Assembly: GCA_035533015.1 (NCBI GenBank)
Contig: DATLUQ010000011.1
Span: 62,001 to 126,000, forward strand
Length of the DNA stretch: 64,000 nucleotides
Origin: Gemmatimonadaceae bacterium
GTDB lineage: Bacteria > Gemmatimonadota > Gemmatimonadetes > Gemmatimonadales > Gemmatimonadaceae
Reading direction: 5' to 3'
Shown here: in pieces, positions 1 through 7,849 of the stretch
Layout: each line of letters starts with the position of its first letter
How positions within the stretch are numbered: the first letter of the stretch is position 1
Notes under the pieces: generated by a model
What the model was told of the DNA's origin: nothing
The model's input: only the letters and a program-made list of their open reading frames with translations
Databases searched by the model: none
Program-made: the position numbers and the translations under genes

Positions 1-252
1 GATGATCGCCCCCTCACCGAGCGCATCGCGCAGATGGTAGAGCGTATTCCGGAGCGCTCGCCGGGCCGCGAACTGGTCCAGATCGGGCCAGAACATCGCG
101 GCCAGGGTGTCGCGGCGGTGGTACCCGCCGCCGCCGCTGACCGCAAGGTAAGCCAGCAGCGCGAACCGCTTGGGCTGGGCCGGCAACGACGTGATCTCTC
201 GTCCGTCCGACCCGCGGAGGGCGTGGAGCCCCAGCAGACTGAGCTCGATCAT
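1..252 (-). CDS. BTAD/SARP-type transcriptional regulator, N-terminal fragment
   Basis: This is the first 84 codons of a gene that runs off the left edge of the window. The protein begins MIELSLLGLHALRG and continues with QPKRFALLAYLA, the pattern of the OmpR-like winged helix that starts SARP/BTAD activators. It then shows FWPDL and ARRALRNTLYHLRDALG, where the DNA-binding domain hands over to the helical BTAD domain. Such proteins are DNA-binding activators, usually with TPR or other sensor domains further on, but these lie outside the window, so the target genes are unknown. The ATG at 252 was chosen because family members start two or three residues before this first beta strand, although the frame stays open upstream. 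It is divergent from the exported-protein gene at 375, with a shared intergenic stretch of 122 bases. Confidence 0.8.
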   Translation of the reverse strand, partial: MIELSLLGLHALRGSDGREITSLPAQPKRFALLAYLAVSGGGGYHRRDTLAAMFWPDLDQFAARRALRNTLYHLRDALGEGAII

Positions 253-374
253 GGGCGGTCGAATGTAGGTCTCGCCGCGTCGCCCGGCAACAAACAGCCA
301 CGCCACGGCGGAGCGACGCAGCCACCGTACGTTGCCCGGGAATTCGACCGTTCAACGCCAGCCAGGGGGTAACC

Positions 375-1538
375 ATGTCTATCGTTCGTTCCGGGATCCG
401 GATGGGGTTCGGACTCGCCGTCGTCGGGTGGGCCGGCCTCGTGGGGTGGGGCGGAAGTTCCGGGCCCCTTCATTTAATGGGCCCTGCAATTGCCCGCGGC
501 GCGGTTCTCGCCCCCGGGGATCCGTGCACGCTGCTCTCGGCCAGCGAAGCCGCACCCTTTGTGGGCCCGCTCTCCTCGCCGCCGTACCGGACGAGTGACG
601 GCGTGCCGGACGTGCACGGCGACCAGTGCGTGTATCGCGGCAAGGACGGGCGCGTGGTGACCGTCGAGGCCAGTTGGAGCGGCGGAGCGGCGGCCAGCAA
701 GGTCACCCAGGACGTGCCCAACACGGTGGGCAGCGGAATGGCCAAGTCAGGCGCGACGGGCATGGACACCATGGCCCACCGCGTCATGAAGTCCGAGGCG
801 ACCGGTCCGTGGGATCGCGCGACCTGGATACCCGGCGGCTCGGTGCTCGCCACGAAGGGCGACGCAACCGCCATCATCGACGTGACCGGATCGAGCGGCC
901 AGGAAAGGGACGCGCTGACGCTGGCCAGGATCGCGGTCCCGCGTCTGGCTCATCCGCTCAACTACGATGGCGCCAAGGCCGTGGCGCTCGCGCCGAAGCC
1001 GGTCGCCCATCCCGCGCACGCGTGCGATTTCATTCCGGTTTCCGAGGTCGTGGCCGCCATCGGCCCACTCGATGGCGCGCCGACTTCCGATTCGCCTGAA
1101 ACGACATGCACGTATCGCGTGCACACGACGCAGGGCGAACGCACGTACGCCGTTTCGTACGGGTGGCAGAACGGCCAGAAGGCGTACGCCGCGCAAACGC
1201 ACGGGATGTCGACGATGGGTGGCATAATGGGCATGCCCGTGAGTTCACCGCTCGACACCATGCACCAATCGCCGCAAATGAAGACGATGATGGGCGCCAT
1301 GATGAAGATGGTCGGCGGCTCATCCAGCCCGCATGGCGCCGCAGCGGCGCCGGGCGCGACCGCGACGGTGGGGATGCGGACGGACACCGCACTCGTCGGG
1401 CCGTGGGACCACGCGGCGCTCCTCCACGGCACGCAGCTCATGGCCGTGCGGCGCGACGTTATGGTCGCCATGAGTCTCCAGTCGGCGGACTACAACAAGG
1501 CGAAGGCGCTCCTGGCAGCCATCTGCTCGCGACTGTGA
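375..1538 (+). CDS. Exported protein with two tandem Cys modules and a Met-rich segment
   Basis: This is a 387-residue protein with a hydrophobic N-terminus (residues 10-25) that should direct it through the inner membrane. The rest is an internal duplication. Copy A starts at Cys51 (CTLLSASEAAPFVG), has Cys85 in QCVY, and a GPWDRA motif near 144. Copy B starts at Cys217 (CDFIPVSEVVAAIG), has Cys245 in TCTY, and GPWDHA near 342. Both copies end in an amphipathic helix (LTLARIAV and ALLAAICSRL). The pattern resembles DUF3558-like periplasmic domains, but that is my reading and was not searched. Copy B carries a segment (276-312) with eleven Met and two His. An AGGGGGT ribosome site lies just before the ATG. 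The same module appears once more in the lipoprotein at 4363, so these genes probably act together at the cell envelope. The function is unknown. Confidence 0.8.
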   Translation: MSIVRSGIRMGFGLAVVGWAGLVGWGGSSGPLHLMGPAIARGAVLAPGDPCTLLSASEAAPFVGPLSSPPYRTSDGVPDVHGDQCVYRGKDGRVVTVEASWSGGAAASKVTQDVPNTVGSGMAKSGATGMDTMAHRVMKSEATGPWDRATWIPGGSVLATKGDATAIIDVTGSSGQERDALTLARIAVPRLAHPLNYDGAKAVALAPKPVAHPAHACDFIPVSEVVAAIGPLDGAPTSDSPETTCTYRVHTTQGERTYAVSYGWQNGQKAYAAQTHGMSTMGGIMGMPVSSPLDTMHQSPQMKTMMGAMMKMVGGSSSPHGAAAAPGATATVGMRTDTALVGPWDHAALLHGTQLMAVRRDVMVAMSLQSADYNKAKALLAAICSRL

Positions 1539-1552
1539 GCACAACGTGCATC

Positions 1553-1558
1553 GGAGGG
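1553..1558 (+). promoter_or_regulatory. Ribosome binding site GGAGGG deciding the start at 1567
   Basis: GGAGGG sits 8 bases before ATG 1567. An upstream in-frame GTG at 1546 lies 5' of this site and has no comparable ribosome site, so the ATG is preferred. Confidence 0.6.
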
Positions 1559-1566
1559 ACTTTCAG

Positions 1567-2478
1567 ATGAGCACACGGTCTCGGCGCCTGCTCTGGACCG
1601 CATCAGTCATCCTGGCGTTCATTCTCGGCTACCTGTTGGCGCGCCGGAGATGCGTGCGGGACTCGGCCGGCGCCAGCGGCATGGGCAACACGAGAGTGGT
1701 CGCGAAAGGCGACCCCTCCCAGTCCGCGCGCTCGCACATCAAGCTCGGCACGGGAGAGGGAGCCGCGTCGAGCACGGGCGGGACGTCCGGCAACATCGAC
1801 GGGGGTGTCGACACCGCCAACGGCGGCGGCGCAGCCGGCGGCGGCGGCGGCGCTGATGCCGGTAACGGTGGTGGATCAGGCGTGATGCCCGGCGGTTCCG
1901 GCGTATTCAAGAAGACTCCACGCGAGAGTGATTCCCTGTTCGGTAACTACGTCGCGCGGTTGGCAGAGGATCAGGACAACACCGGCAAGCGCATGTCGGA
2001 CAGCGCGGTGGACCAGAACGTCACGGTGCGCGTCGCGAACGATTTCAGCCTCGACGGGACCGGCTTGCCGCGCTACCCGAACGGGGTGACCCGAGTCATG
2101 AGTAGCATCGCCGTCAGGACCGACGTGCCCGCCGACACCGCCACGGGTTGTGCCCTCGAGACGCACGACTCGTTCCAGACCGTCGCCGCGTGGTATCACC
2201 AGCGCGTGCCCCCGGGATGGCACGAAACGTCTACGGCCAACCTGCAGCAGACCGCGGCCAAGCTCTCTCCGGAGAACATCATGAAGATGCTGATGTCGGG
2301 CGACACGTCCGACACAGCGGCCCAGGCCGACACCGGTGCGGCCGCCGGTTTGGAGTTCGCGGGCTGGTCGGCCCCATACGACAATGCCGACAGTACCCAT
2401 AGCGCGCGATCGGTGATGGTCATCGCCCGGCCGGGGGAACCCACACAAGTTACCATGTCGCGGACGGTGCGCCCATGA
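1567..2478 (+). CDS. Membrane-anchored, Gly-rich periplasmic protein of unknown function
   Basis: The protein has 303 residues. A single hydrophobic helix close to the N-terminus (LLWTASVILAFILGYLLA) is followed by an Arg-rich turn and then a long Gly/Ala/Ser low-complexity linker (about residues 55-115). The C-terminal half is a soluble domain with SLFGNYV, a central YPNGVTRV, and a WYHQRVPPGWHET stretch. That last part resembles domains that assess a small-molecule or stress term in secreted proteins, but I do not recognise the family. The gene follows the duplicated Cys-module gene by 28 bases and overlaps the next gene by four bases (ATGA at 2475-2478), so the three are very probably one transcript and coupled in translation. 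The anchor with a flexible linker suggests a domain held away from the inner membrane. Confidence 0.7.
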   Translation: MSTRSRRLLWTASVILAFILGYLLARRRCVRDSAGASGMGNTRVVAKGDPSQSARSHIKLGTGEGAASSTGGTSGNIDGGVDTANGGGAAGGGGGADAGNGGGSGVMPGGSGVFKKTPRESDSLFGNYVARLAEDQDNTGKRMSDSAVDQNVTVRVANDFSLDGTGLPRYPNGVTRVMSSIAVRTDVPADTATGCALETHDSFQTVAAWYHQRVPPGWHETSTANLQQTAAKLSPENIMKMLMSGDTSDTAAQADTGAAAGLEFAGWSAPYDNADSTHSARSVMVIARPGEPTQVTMSRTVRP

Positions 2479-4313
2479 ACGGAACTTTCAAATTGCAGAT
2501 CGCGCTGTGCCTGTTCGCCAGCCTGCTCGGGGCACCGGCACTGGCGCAGGCGCCGCCACCCAACTCCAACGACCCGACGGTAACGCTGGACGTGTCCCCA
2601 TCTACGACGCCGCCCAACGGTACGATCACCGTGTCGGGCCTCACCTACCCGCAGCCCGGGGTCCAGGTGCTCGTGACGATCACGCCCCCGGGCGGCGCTC
2701 CCACCGTCTTAACCGCGACGCCGGACACCGGCGGCCGTTATCAAGTGAACTTCTCGCGCACCGCGAGCAACGGCATGTACCGGGTGCGCGCGCAGGCCGG
2801 GAAGAAGGGCGTGCCGGCGTACGGGCAGTTCACGGTTATGCAATCGCTCATCGACATCGATGACGACGTCGCCGACAACAAGGCGCTGCTCGACGAGTCG
2901 GCCGGGATCGTGAAGGGAGTCAAGCAGCAGGTGGACAACGTGCCGGACTCGCCGGCCAAGAGCCAGATGGAGACAAAGCTCGACGAGCTGGACGAGGCGA
3001 TCAAGACGGCGACGTCGAACACGGCGCACTTACCCAATGTGCTCCAGCCATACAAGACCCTGGTGCAGCAGCGTCCGGATGCCGAGCCTTCGCTGCAGCC
3101 CTTCTTCGACCACCTGGCGCAGTTGGACATACAGGCCCAGCAGGCCAAGGAGACGTACGCCAAGCAGATCGCCCAGAGCAAGAACGGGGTGAAGACCTGC
3201 GACGCGATCGATCAGGCGACGCAAGCGTTGAGAGCCGTGCCGGACATGATCGAAATCGCCAAGAAGCCGTGGCAGTTCGCGGCGGCCTTCGGCACGAACA
3301 TGGCGCAATCGGAACTACCGGCCTCGGCCGGTCCGGGCGCGCAGGCCGTGGGCAGCCTCGTGAAGAACCTTCCGACCGCCGCCGGCAAGCCGACGGAGAG
3401 CCTGGCCGAGAACGAACTCGAGATGGGATCGGAGAGCGAGATCGCCGAGAAGCTGGTGGAGAACATTCCCGAATCGGTTCGCGCCACGCCGGGGTACGCG
3501 TTCGCCGTCACCGAGACCAAGAAGTTCGTGCCCAGCGTCGTGGAGGGCACCAAGGGTCCGCTCGACCTCCTGGACAAGGCGACGTCGCTGGCGGGAGACC
3601 TCGTGGCGTACGCCAACGAACGGCTGTTCGCGCAGTACTGCGAGAAGTTCCAGGGCAGCTTCACGGCCACCATGCTCGCGCACTTCTACAGTAAACCCAA
3701 CGGCGAAGGGAAGCCAACCGAATGGTGGACCTACTCCACCGCCATCAAGGGCACGCTCGTGCTCCGCTACCCCAAGGAGGCAACGGGCAAGGCGGTCGCG
3801 CTGAGCGGGCAGATCGAGGGCGGGGCGACACGCTTCACTTACAAAGAGAACGTGTTCAGCACCGACCTGTACGGCTCGATGGCCAAGGGCGGAACGGTGT
3901 ACCTGAAGGACGTCGCGCCTGCAGCCACCGATAACGGAGCCGGCGGAATGGTGAACGCCCTCACATCTCCCACTTCGTTCTACATCCCGGTCACGGGCCA
4001 GTACGCCAACGGCCAGATCACGATCGTGATGGGCAATGCGAGGACGGACTTCAGCGAGAGCTATACCAGGGGCCACACTTTCTACGTGGTCATCGCCCCC
4101 ACCACGCTCATGCTCCCCGTACTCGGCCACTTCACGCTCCCCTACACGAACGCGCACTTCATCCTCGACCACGTCGTGAAGGACACCTACACGGTGCATC
4201 GGAGCGGCATGTCCATGCTCATCGTGAAGAACGCCAGCAAGGACTTCCCGGGGAAGGGGAACCTCGCGACCTACACCATCAACCTCAAGGCATGCAATCC
4301 GGCATGCCCGTAG
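2475..4313 (+). CDS. Large secreted protein: Ig-like domain, helical middle, beta-rich C-terminus
   Basis: The protein has 612 residues. A clear signal peptide ends near ALAQA (residues 21-25). It is followed by an Ig-like or carboxypeptidase-regulatory-like fold of about 85 residues (TVTLDVSPST ... PNGTITVSG ... GRYQVNFSRT). The middle (about 125-390) is predicted helical and rich in Glu, Lys and Ala, including a stretch near KALLDESAGIVKGVKQQVDN that could form a coiled coil. The C-terminal 200 residues are beta-rich with many Thr and Tyr and contain EWWTYSTAIKGTLVLRYP. The sequence ends with CNPAC. I do not recognise the whole protein. It is coupled to the upstream gene by a four-base overlap and is followed after 49 bases by a lipoprotein gene. 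The arrangement looks like an envelope complex, but no enzymatic signature is visible. Confidence 0.75.
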   Translation: MNGTFKLQIALCLFASLLGAPALAQAPPPNSNDPTVTLDVSPSTTPPNGTITVSGLTYPQPGVQVLVTITPPGGAPTVLTATPDTGGRYQVNFSRTASNGMYRVRAQAGKKGVPAYGQFTVMQSLIDIDDDVADNKALLDESAGIVKGVKQQVDNVPDSPAKSQMETKLDELDEAIKTATSNTAHLPNVLQPYKTLVQQRPDAEPSLQPFFDHLAQLDIQAQQAKETYAKQIAQSKNGVKTCDAIDQATQALRAVPDMIEIAKKPWQFAAAFGTNMAQSELPASAGPGAQAVGSLVKNLPTAAGKPTESLAENELEMGSESEIAEKLVENIPESVRATPGYAFAVTETKKFVPSVVEGTKGPLDLLDKATSLAGDLVAYANERLFAQYCEKFQGSFTATMLAHFYSKPNGEGKPTEWWTYSTAIKGTLVLRYPKEATGKAVALSGQIEGGATRFTYKENVFSTDLYGSMAKGGTVYLKDVAPAATDNGAGGMVNALTSPTSFYIPVTGQYANGQITIVMGNARTDFSESYTRGHTFYVVIAPTTLMLPVLGHFTLPYTNAHFILDHVVKDTYTVHRSGMSMLIVKNASKDFPGKGNLATYTINLKACNPACP

Positions 4314-4362
4314 CAGCGAACGCCGGCCTGCGCACGGCTCACGTTTCACACAAGGAGCGGTC

Positions 4363-4896
4363 ATGTCTCGTCAATCGGTAGTGGTACTCGCCGCAGCGTG
4401 TCTGGTGGCCGTCGCCGCGGGCTGTTCGAACGGCTCCGCCAAGGGAGCCGCAGTGGCTTCCGGTAGTGCGAAGGCCGGCGCCGCGCAAACCGCCACTGGC
4501 AACGCGTGCGACCGGAAGCTGCTGACGGCGGCCGACGTCGCCGGCATTCTGACCGCGCCGATCGTCGGCACCAAACCCATTCCGGGAGACCCGCAGACCT
4601 GCCAGTTCACCACGGGGAGTTTCCCGTCGATCAGCGTAACGTTGCGGCCCGGGCTGGGTAAGACGACCGTGGACACCTGGACGAGCGGTCGTATGCCGGT
4701 GGCCGCGGCCCCACTGGCCGGCGTCGGTGACGAGGCCGCCTGGGTGGACCCGCTCCATGAGGTGGTCGCGGAGAAGAACAATCTGCTGTGCGACATCCAG
4801 GTCACGGGCACCGGCGGAGACTTCAGCGGTTCCGTGGCCGATCAGCAGCGGAAGATCGGCGCGCTCTGCAACAAGATTTTCGCGGCGGTACAGTGA
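4363..4896 (+). CDS. Lipoprotein carrying a single copy of the Cys module
   Basis: The protein has 177 residues. A lipoprotein signal ends at Cys21 (VAAGC), followed by a flexible Ala/Gly/Ser linker. The folded part starts at Cys49 (CDRKLLTAADVAGIL), with Cys80 in TCQF, GDEAAW near 122 and a terminal helix KIGALCNKIFAAV. This follows the same plan as both halves of the protein encoded at 375: a first Cys with an LL-x(3)-DV/EV helix, a second Cys before a beta strand, a G-D/P-x-A motif and a final helix. It is therefore a third copy of that module, held on a membrane by a lipid. AAGGAGCG lies seven bases before the ATG. It is probably the last intact gene of the 375-4896 exported-protein cluster. 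The function is unknown. Confidence 0.8.
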   Translation: MSRQSVVVLAAACLVAVAAGCSNGSAKGAAVASGSAKAGAAQTATGNACDRKLLTAADVAGILTAPIVGTKPIPGDPQTCQFTTGSFPSISVTLRPGLGKTTVDTWTSGRMPVAAAPLAGVGDEAAWVDPLHEVVAEKNNLLCDIQVTGTGGDFSGSVADQQRKIGALCNKIFAAVQ

Positions 4897-4941
4897 CCGA
4901 CCGAAGCCGCCTACACCCCATCCCACAATCGGAGGAACCCC

Positions 4942-5409
4942 ACGTCACGCCGTCTTCCCATCGCGCCATTCCTGATCGCCGCGTTCACCCTGCTCGTGAT
5001 CCCGGCTGGGTATGGAAGCGAAGCTCGATGACTGCGCAGAACATGCTCGCTCAAGGAGAATCTCGCCACGACCAAGGGTTACTCGTGCCAGCACGTTGGC
5101 GATGAATCCGTCGGTGGTGTATCGGCGGCGATGTACACCGGGCACGCCGAAAGCGATGCGCTCATTGCCGATGCGCGGACCTAGATTGCCAAGAGCACCA
5201 GGCTCGTCCTGCGCATGGGCTACCCCCGAATGGGGGGCGGGATGGCGGCGCGGGTCGCCGCGGGTCGTCACGCAGAACAGTCTAAGCCGGGCATGGGAGC
5301 GAGCCTCACCGGGAGCCTCGCTGCGGCCAGTGCGCCGATACGCAGTAGCGCCCAGTGTGGACGTGTCCCCCGTTTGCATTTGTGCGCTTATGTGCGGGCT
5401 GCCGCATGA
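4942..5409 (+). pseudogene. Remnant of a small exported protein gene (start lost, two in-frame stops)
   Basis: A strong ribosome site, GGAGGA at 4931-4936, is followed five bases later by ACG instead of ATG. Reading on from that ACG gives a convincing signal peptide (SRRLPIAPFLIAAFTLLVIP), then TGA at 5029-5031, then 50 protein-like residues with two Cys (CSLKENLATT ... YSCQHVGDES), then TAG at 5182-5184, and more open frame to about 5407. All pieces are in a single frame, so the picture is point mutations in a former gene rather than a chance frame. This explains most of the roughly 600 bases between the lipoprotein gene and the next gene. Translation from ACG of only the first 29 residues cannot be ruled out. 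The family is not recognised. Confidence 0.45.
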
Positions 5410-5487
5410 ATGTCAGCTCGCAACGACCGCCGCGCCCGAAAGAGCGCCATACTCAGCTACCCTCGAACGGCCGCCGCTCAGGCCAGA

Positions 5488-5495
5488 GGAAGGAG
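5488..5495 (+). promoter_or_regulatory. Ribosome binding site GGAAGGAG deciding a GTG start at 5502
   Basis: GGAAGGAG lies six bases before GTG 5502. The in-frame ATG at 5517 is too far away (21 bases), so GTG is the more likely initiator of the CsgG-like gene. Confidence 0.6.
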
Positions 5496-5501
5496 ACCAT
5501 C

Positions 5502-6254
5502 GTGCGGAAACACATCATGAGCTTCAAGCGCGCAGGTTTGATGGCCGGCGTCCTTGGTCTTATTACCCTGGCCGGCAAGGCCCGTGCACAGCAAGCCGAC
5601 ACGGTATTCAAGATCGGCGTGTTGCCCTTTGTGGACAACACGGGCTCCGGCGGGACGGACCTTGGCGCTGCGCTTTCGCGGGCCGTGCAGGCCGAAATCG
5701 CCCACTCGACTCGACTGCAGGGGCGCGTCATCGCGCTGGACTCCGGCGTGAAAGCTACGGCAGTGGATGCACCCCAAGCAGTGGCCATGGGCCGCGCGGA
5801 CGGGGTGGACGTGGTGATGGTGGGCACGGTACTCGAAGCTTCGTCCAAGGGATCCAATCAGAGCGTCAATGGCCCCACGTTTCACGGTATCACGCTGGGT
5901 GGCTCGGCGCACATTGTAAGCGGTGCGGTGACGCTCCAAGGTGACCTGTATGACGTGACCTCCGGACGGCAGATTGAAAGCATTCGCGTCACGGGCAACG
6001 CCTCCGAAAAGGGGCTGGGCGCCAATGTCAGCACCAGCCTGGGAGACCTTGCGACCGGCGGCAACTCGTTCGACCAATCACTGATCGGCAAAGCCCTGCA
6101 CGACGCCGTCGCCCAGCTGGTCAAGCGAGTCACGAAAGACCAGTCGAAGATGACGCACTACACGGCGAGCCCAGGTTCAGGCACCACCGGCAGCCAGCCG
6201 CGGCCTGCGACGGTGACGATTGATATCGTTCCCGGCCAGAGGACGATCTTCTAG
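5502..6254 (+). CDS. CsgG/TolB-N-like exported protein
   Basis: The protein has 250 residues. The signal peptide (FKRAGLMAGVLGLITLAGKARAQ) ends in a likely signal peptidase I site. The mature protein starts with FKIGVLPFVDNTGSGG and continues through LSRAVQAEIA, VIALDSG, and GRADGVDVVMVGTV. This is the order seen in CsgG/FlgO/TolB-N type periplasmic domains: a first strand with a conserved PF, a helix with a conserved A-x(6)-E, and a strand with DV-V-G. Such domains are found in secretion and outer-membrane assembly proteins, but the fold alone does not give a substrate. The C-terminus is Ser/Gly/Pro-rich. A related protein is encoded at 8757, so the two may be paralogues. The gene is alone on its strand here, and its 3' end overlaps the convergent DUF3800 frame. 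Confidence 0.7.
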   Translation: MRKHIMSFKRAGLMAGVLGLITLAGKARAQQADTVFKIGVLPFVDNTGSGGTDLGAALSRAVQAEIAHSTRLQGRVIALDSGVKATAVDAPQAVAMGRADGVDVVMVGTVLEASSKGSNQSVNGPTFHGITLGGSAHIVSGAVTLQGDLYDVTSGRQIESIRVTGNASEKGLGANVSTSLGDLATGGNSFDQSLIGKALHDAVAQLVKRVTKDQSKMTHYTASPGSGTTGSQPRPATVTIDIVPGQRTIF

Positions 6255-6929
6255 GACGACGTGCAGTCGTTTGGGTTGGCACCTATACTCGTCGGTGCCC
6301 CACGTTGTGGGGCGGTCATCGACGCCCAGCCGGTGCGCCCCGACCCAACCGGACACATCGCGCATGGCATCCCACGGGCGCAACGCTTCTGCCTTTGACT
6401 CCAGTTGCTCGTCAAGAACGAGAATTGGGTCGTCGTCACCAGTGATCTCTAGATGCAAGCTCGCGGCCTGGACAGAGTCTTGAAGCCAGAGAAAATAGGG
6501 GTTGCCCCCGACCGCGATGCGAAATGACTCCGGCAGGGAGTTCCACGTTTCAAGGGAAATGACAGCGGCAGTGATTTGTGGGCACGTCCATCGCATGACC
6601 TCTGCGAGTTCCTCAATGAGCGAGACGCGCCGGTACGGCCTCCAGCGCTCACCGCCGAGCGGATCGTACTCCTCAGATCCCGCGTAGCAGGGGGAGGCGT
6701 GGAATCCGACCTGCGACAGCCCATACTCCTCCAGAATGCACTCCCAGTTGAGAGCGAACTCATGCCAAGCGTCGGCATCGGCCGACAGGCCGCCCGCACC
6801 GACGTGGGACGTGCTCGGGTCCGTGTGCTGACCGCTCTCATCCCAATAGCCGTTAATCACCAGGACAAAGGTATGAGGGGGATTGACGCGGCAGAATGCG
6901 CGCGCAAACGACTGGAACAAAGAGGGCAC
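6177..6929 (-). CDS. DUF3800-family protein, probably truncated at the C-terminus
   Basis: GYWDESGQH near residue 28, followed by VGAGGLSADADAWHEFALNW, matches the start of DUF3800 proteins, in which Asp-Glu-Ser-Gly begins an RNase H-like fold. EEYGLS with FHAS, and a strand with PILVLDEQLESKAEAL, are also as expected. The family normally continues to a C-terminal Asp in a helix of the type QxADLxA. Here the sequence instead turns into Arg-rich residues (NRHRRRPRLAAGG) read backwards through the end of the neighbouring CsgG-like gene, which suggests loss of the true 3' end. The start is uncertain: GTG 6929 gives 22 residues before the domain, and a GTG about 70 bases later would begin directly at it. 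The base composition looks less GC-rich than its neighbours, consistent with acquired DNA. Such genes often sit in mobile or defence regions, but nothing else here supports that. Confidence 0.55.
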   Translation of the reverse strand: MPSLFQSFARAFCRVNPPHTFVLVINGYWDESGQHTDPSTSHVGAGGLSADADAWHEFALNWECILEEYGLSQVGFHASPCYAGSEEYDPLGGERWRPYRRVSLIEELAEVMRWTCPQITAAVISLETWNSLPESFRIAVGGNPYFLWLQDSVQAASLHLEITGDDDPILVLDEQLESKAEALRPWDAMRDVSGWVGAHRLGVDDRPTTWGTDEYRCQPKRLHVVLEDRPLAGNDINRHRRRPRLAAGGA

Positions 6930-7079
6930 TATTCAGCCCATTTGTAACGTCATAAACTGAGCCAGTACCACGGGTTGCCGAATTGACTTCGCTCCGTGAG
7001 CGGCATAACTTCGCGGCCATCCGCCGGGGGCGGCCAGGTCTGCCCTCCCATCCCCTGTCCGCAGCCGGCCCGGTCTCGT

Positions 7080-7760
7080 ATGAACCAGACGACAGCCGAC
7101 TTCCTCGCCACGGTGCCGCTGCTGAGCGGCCTGAACCGCCAAGAACTCGAGCGGTTTGGCGAGTTGACCCGCGAGAAGGCCTATCCACGGGGCAGCGTGA
7201 TCCTGTTCGAGGACGACCCGGGGGACTCGCTTTTCGTGGTCCGCACGGGGCGGGTGAAGGTGGTGCTCATCGGCGAGGACGGCCGGGAGGTGATCCTCGG
7301 CGTGCTCGGCGTGGGCGAGCACTTCGGCGAGCTGGCGCTGATCGACGACCGCCCCCGCTCCGCCCACGTGATCGCCATGGAGGATTCCAAACTGCTCGTG
7401 CTCCGGCGCGACGACTTCCGGGCCCGCGTGGAATCCAGCCCCACCGTGGCCTGGTCGCTCCTCACCGAACTGTCGCGGCGGCTGCGGCGGGCCGACGACA
7501 AGATCGGCGGGCTCGTGCTGCTCGATGTGCCGGGTCGGATTGCCCGCCTCCTGCTCGATCTCGCCGAGGAGAGCGGCAGCGCCGTGATCGAGAAGTCGCT
7601 CACGCACCAGACCATCGCGCAGATGATCGGCGCGAGCCGCGAGACCGTGTCGCGCGCCATGAAGGAATTCCAGGATTCCGGCTGGGTTGCCGTGGAGCGG
7701 CGGCGCATCACCGTGGTCGACCGGGCCGCCCTCGAGCGCCGCGCTCGCGTGCGCATGTGA
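7080..7760 (+). CDS. Crp/Fnr-family transcriptional regulator
   Basis: The protein has 226 residues, the usual size for the family. The N-terminal cyclic-nucleotide-binding fold is visible from LATVPLLSGLNRQEL through YPRGSVILFEDDPGDSLFVVRTGRV to GEHFGELALIDDRPRSA. The FGELAL and RPRSA residues match the phosphate-binding cassette of cNMP-responsive members. No Cys cluster of the FNR type is present, so an iron-sulfur sensor is unlikely. A linker helix follows, then the winged helix with the recognition part TIAQMIGASRETVSRAMKEF. It therefore probably binds a TGTGA-type palindrome in response to a nucleotide, though the ligand is inferred only. The ATG at 7080 matches the family start; an upstream in-frame ATG at 6996 would add an unlikely Pro/Gly-rich leader. 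A matching palindrome lies at the end of the gene. Confidence 0.9.
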   Translation: MNQTTADFLATVPLLSGLNRQELERFGELTREKAYPRGSVILFEDDPGDSLFVVRTGRVKVVLIGEDGREVILGVLGVGEHFGELALIDDRPRSAHVIAMEDSKLLVLRRDDFRARVESSPTVAWSLLTELSRRLRRADDKIGGLVLLDVPGRIARLLLDLAEESGSAVIEKSLTHQTIAQMIGASRETVSRAMKEFQDSGWVAVERRRITVVDRAALERRARVRM

Positions 7761-7771
7761 CCGCCGTCACC
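7756..7771. promoter_or_regulatory. Candidate Crp/Fnr operator TGTGA-N6-TCACC
   Basis: The palindrome TGTGACCGCCGTCACC overlaps the stop codon of the Crp/Fnr gene and lies 78 bases before the metallo-hydrolase gene at 7850. It matches the CRP consensus TGTGA-N6-TCACA at nine of ten fixed positions. It could serve as an operator for the downstream gene, controlled by the adjacent regulator. This is inferred from pattern only. Confidence 0.4.
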
Positions 7772-7849
7772 ATGCGGCAGTGACGACCCGCCTAGCCGCA
7801 ACCGGCGCGCGCAGCCAATTCTTGTCCTGACGCACCGAGACCAGCGGAT

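Noticed and set aside
1546-1566. GTG 1546 as the start of the Gly-rich membrane protein
   Set aside because: It lies upstream of the GGAGGG ribosome site that fits ATG 1567.
5012-5944. 310-codon frame on the plus strand over the pseudogene and the CsgG-like gene
   Set aside because: It is out of frame with the CsgG-like signal peptide and domain, and has no motif.
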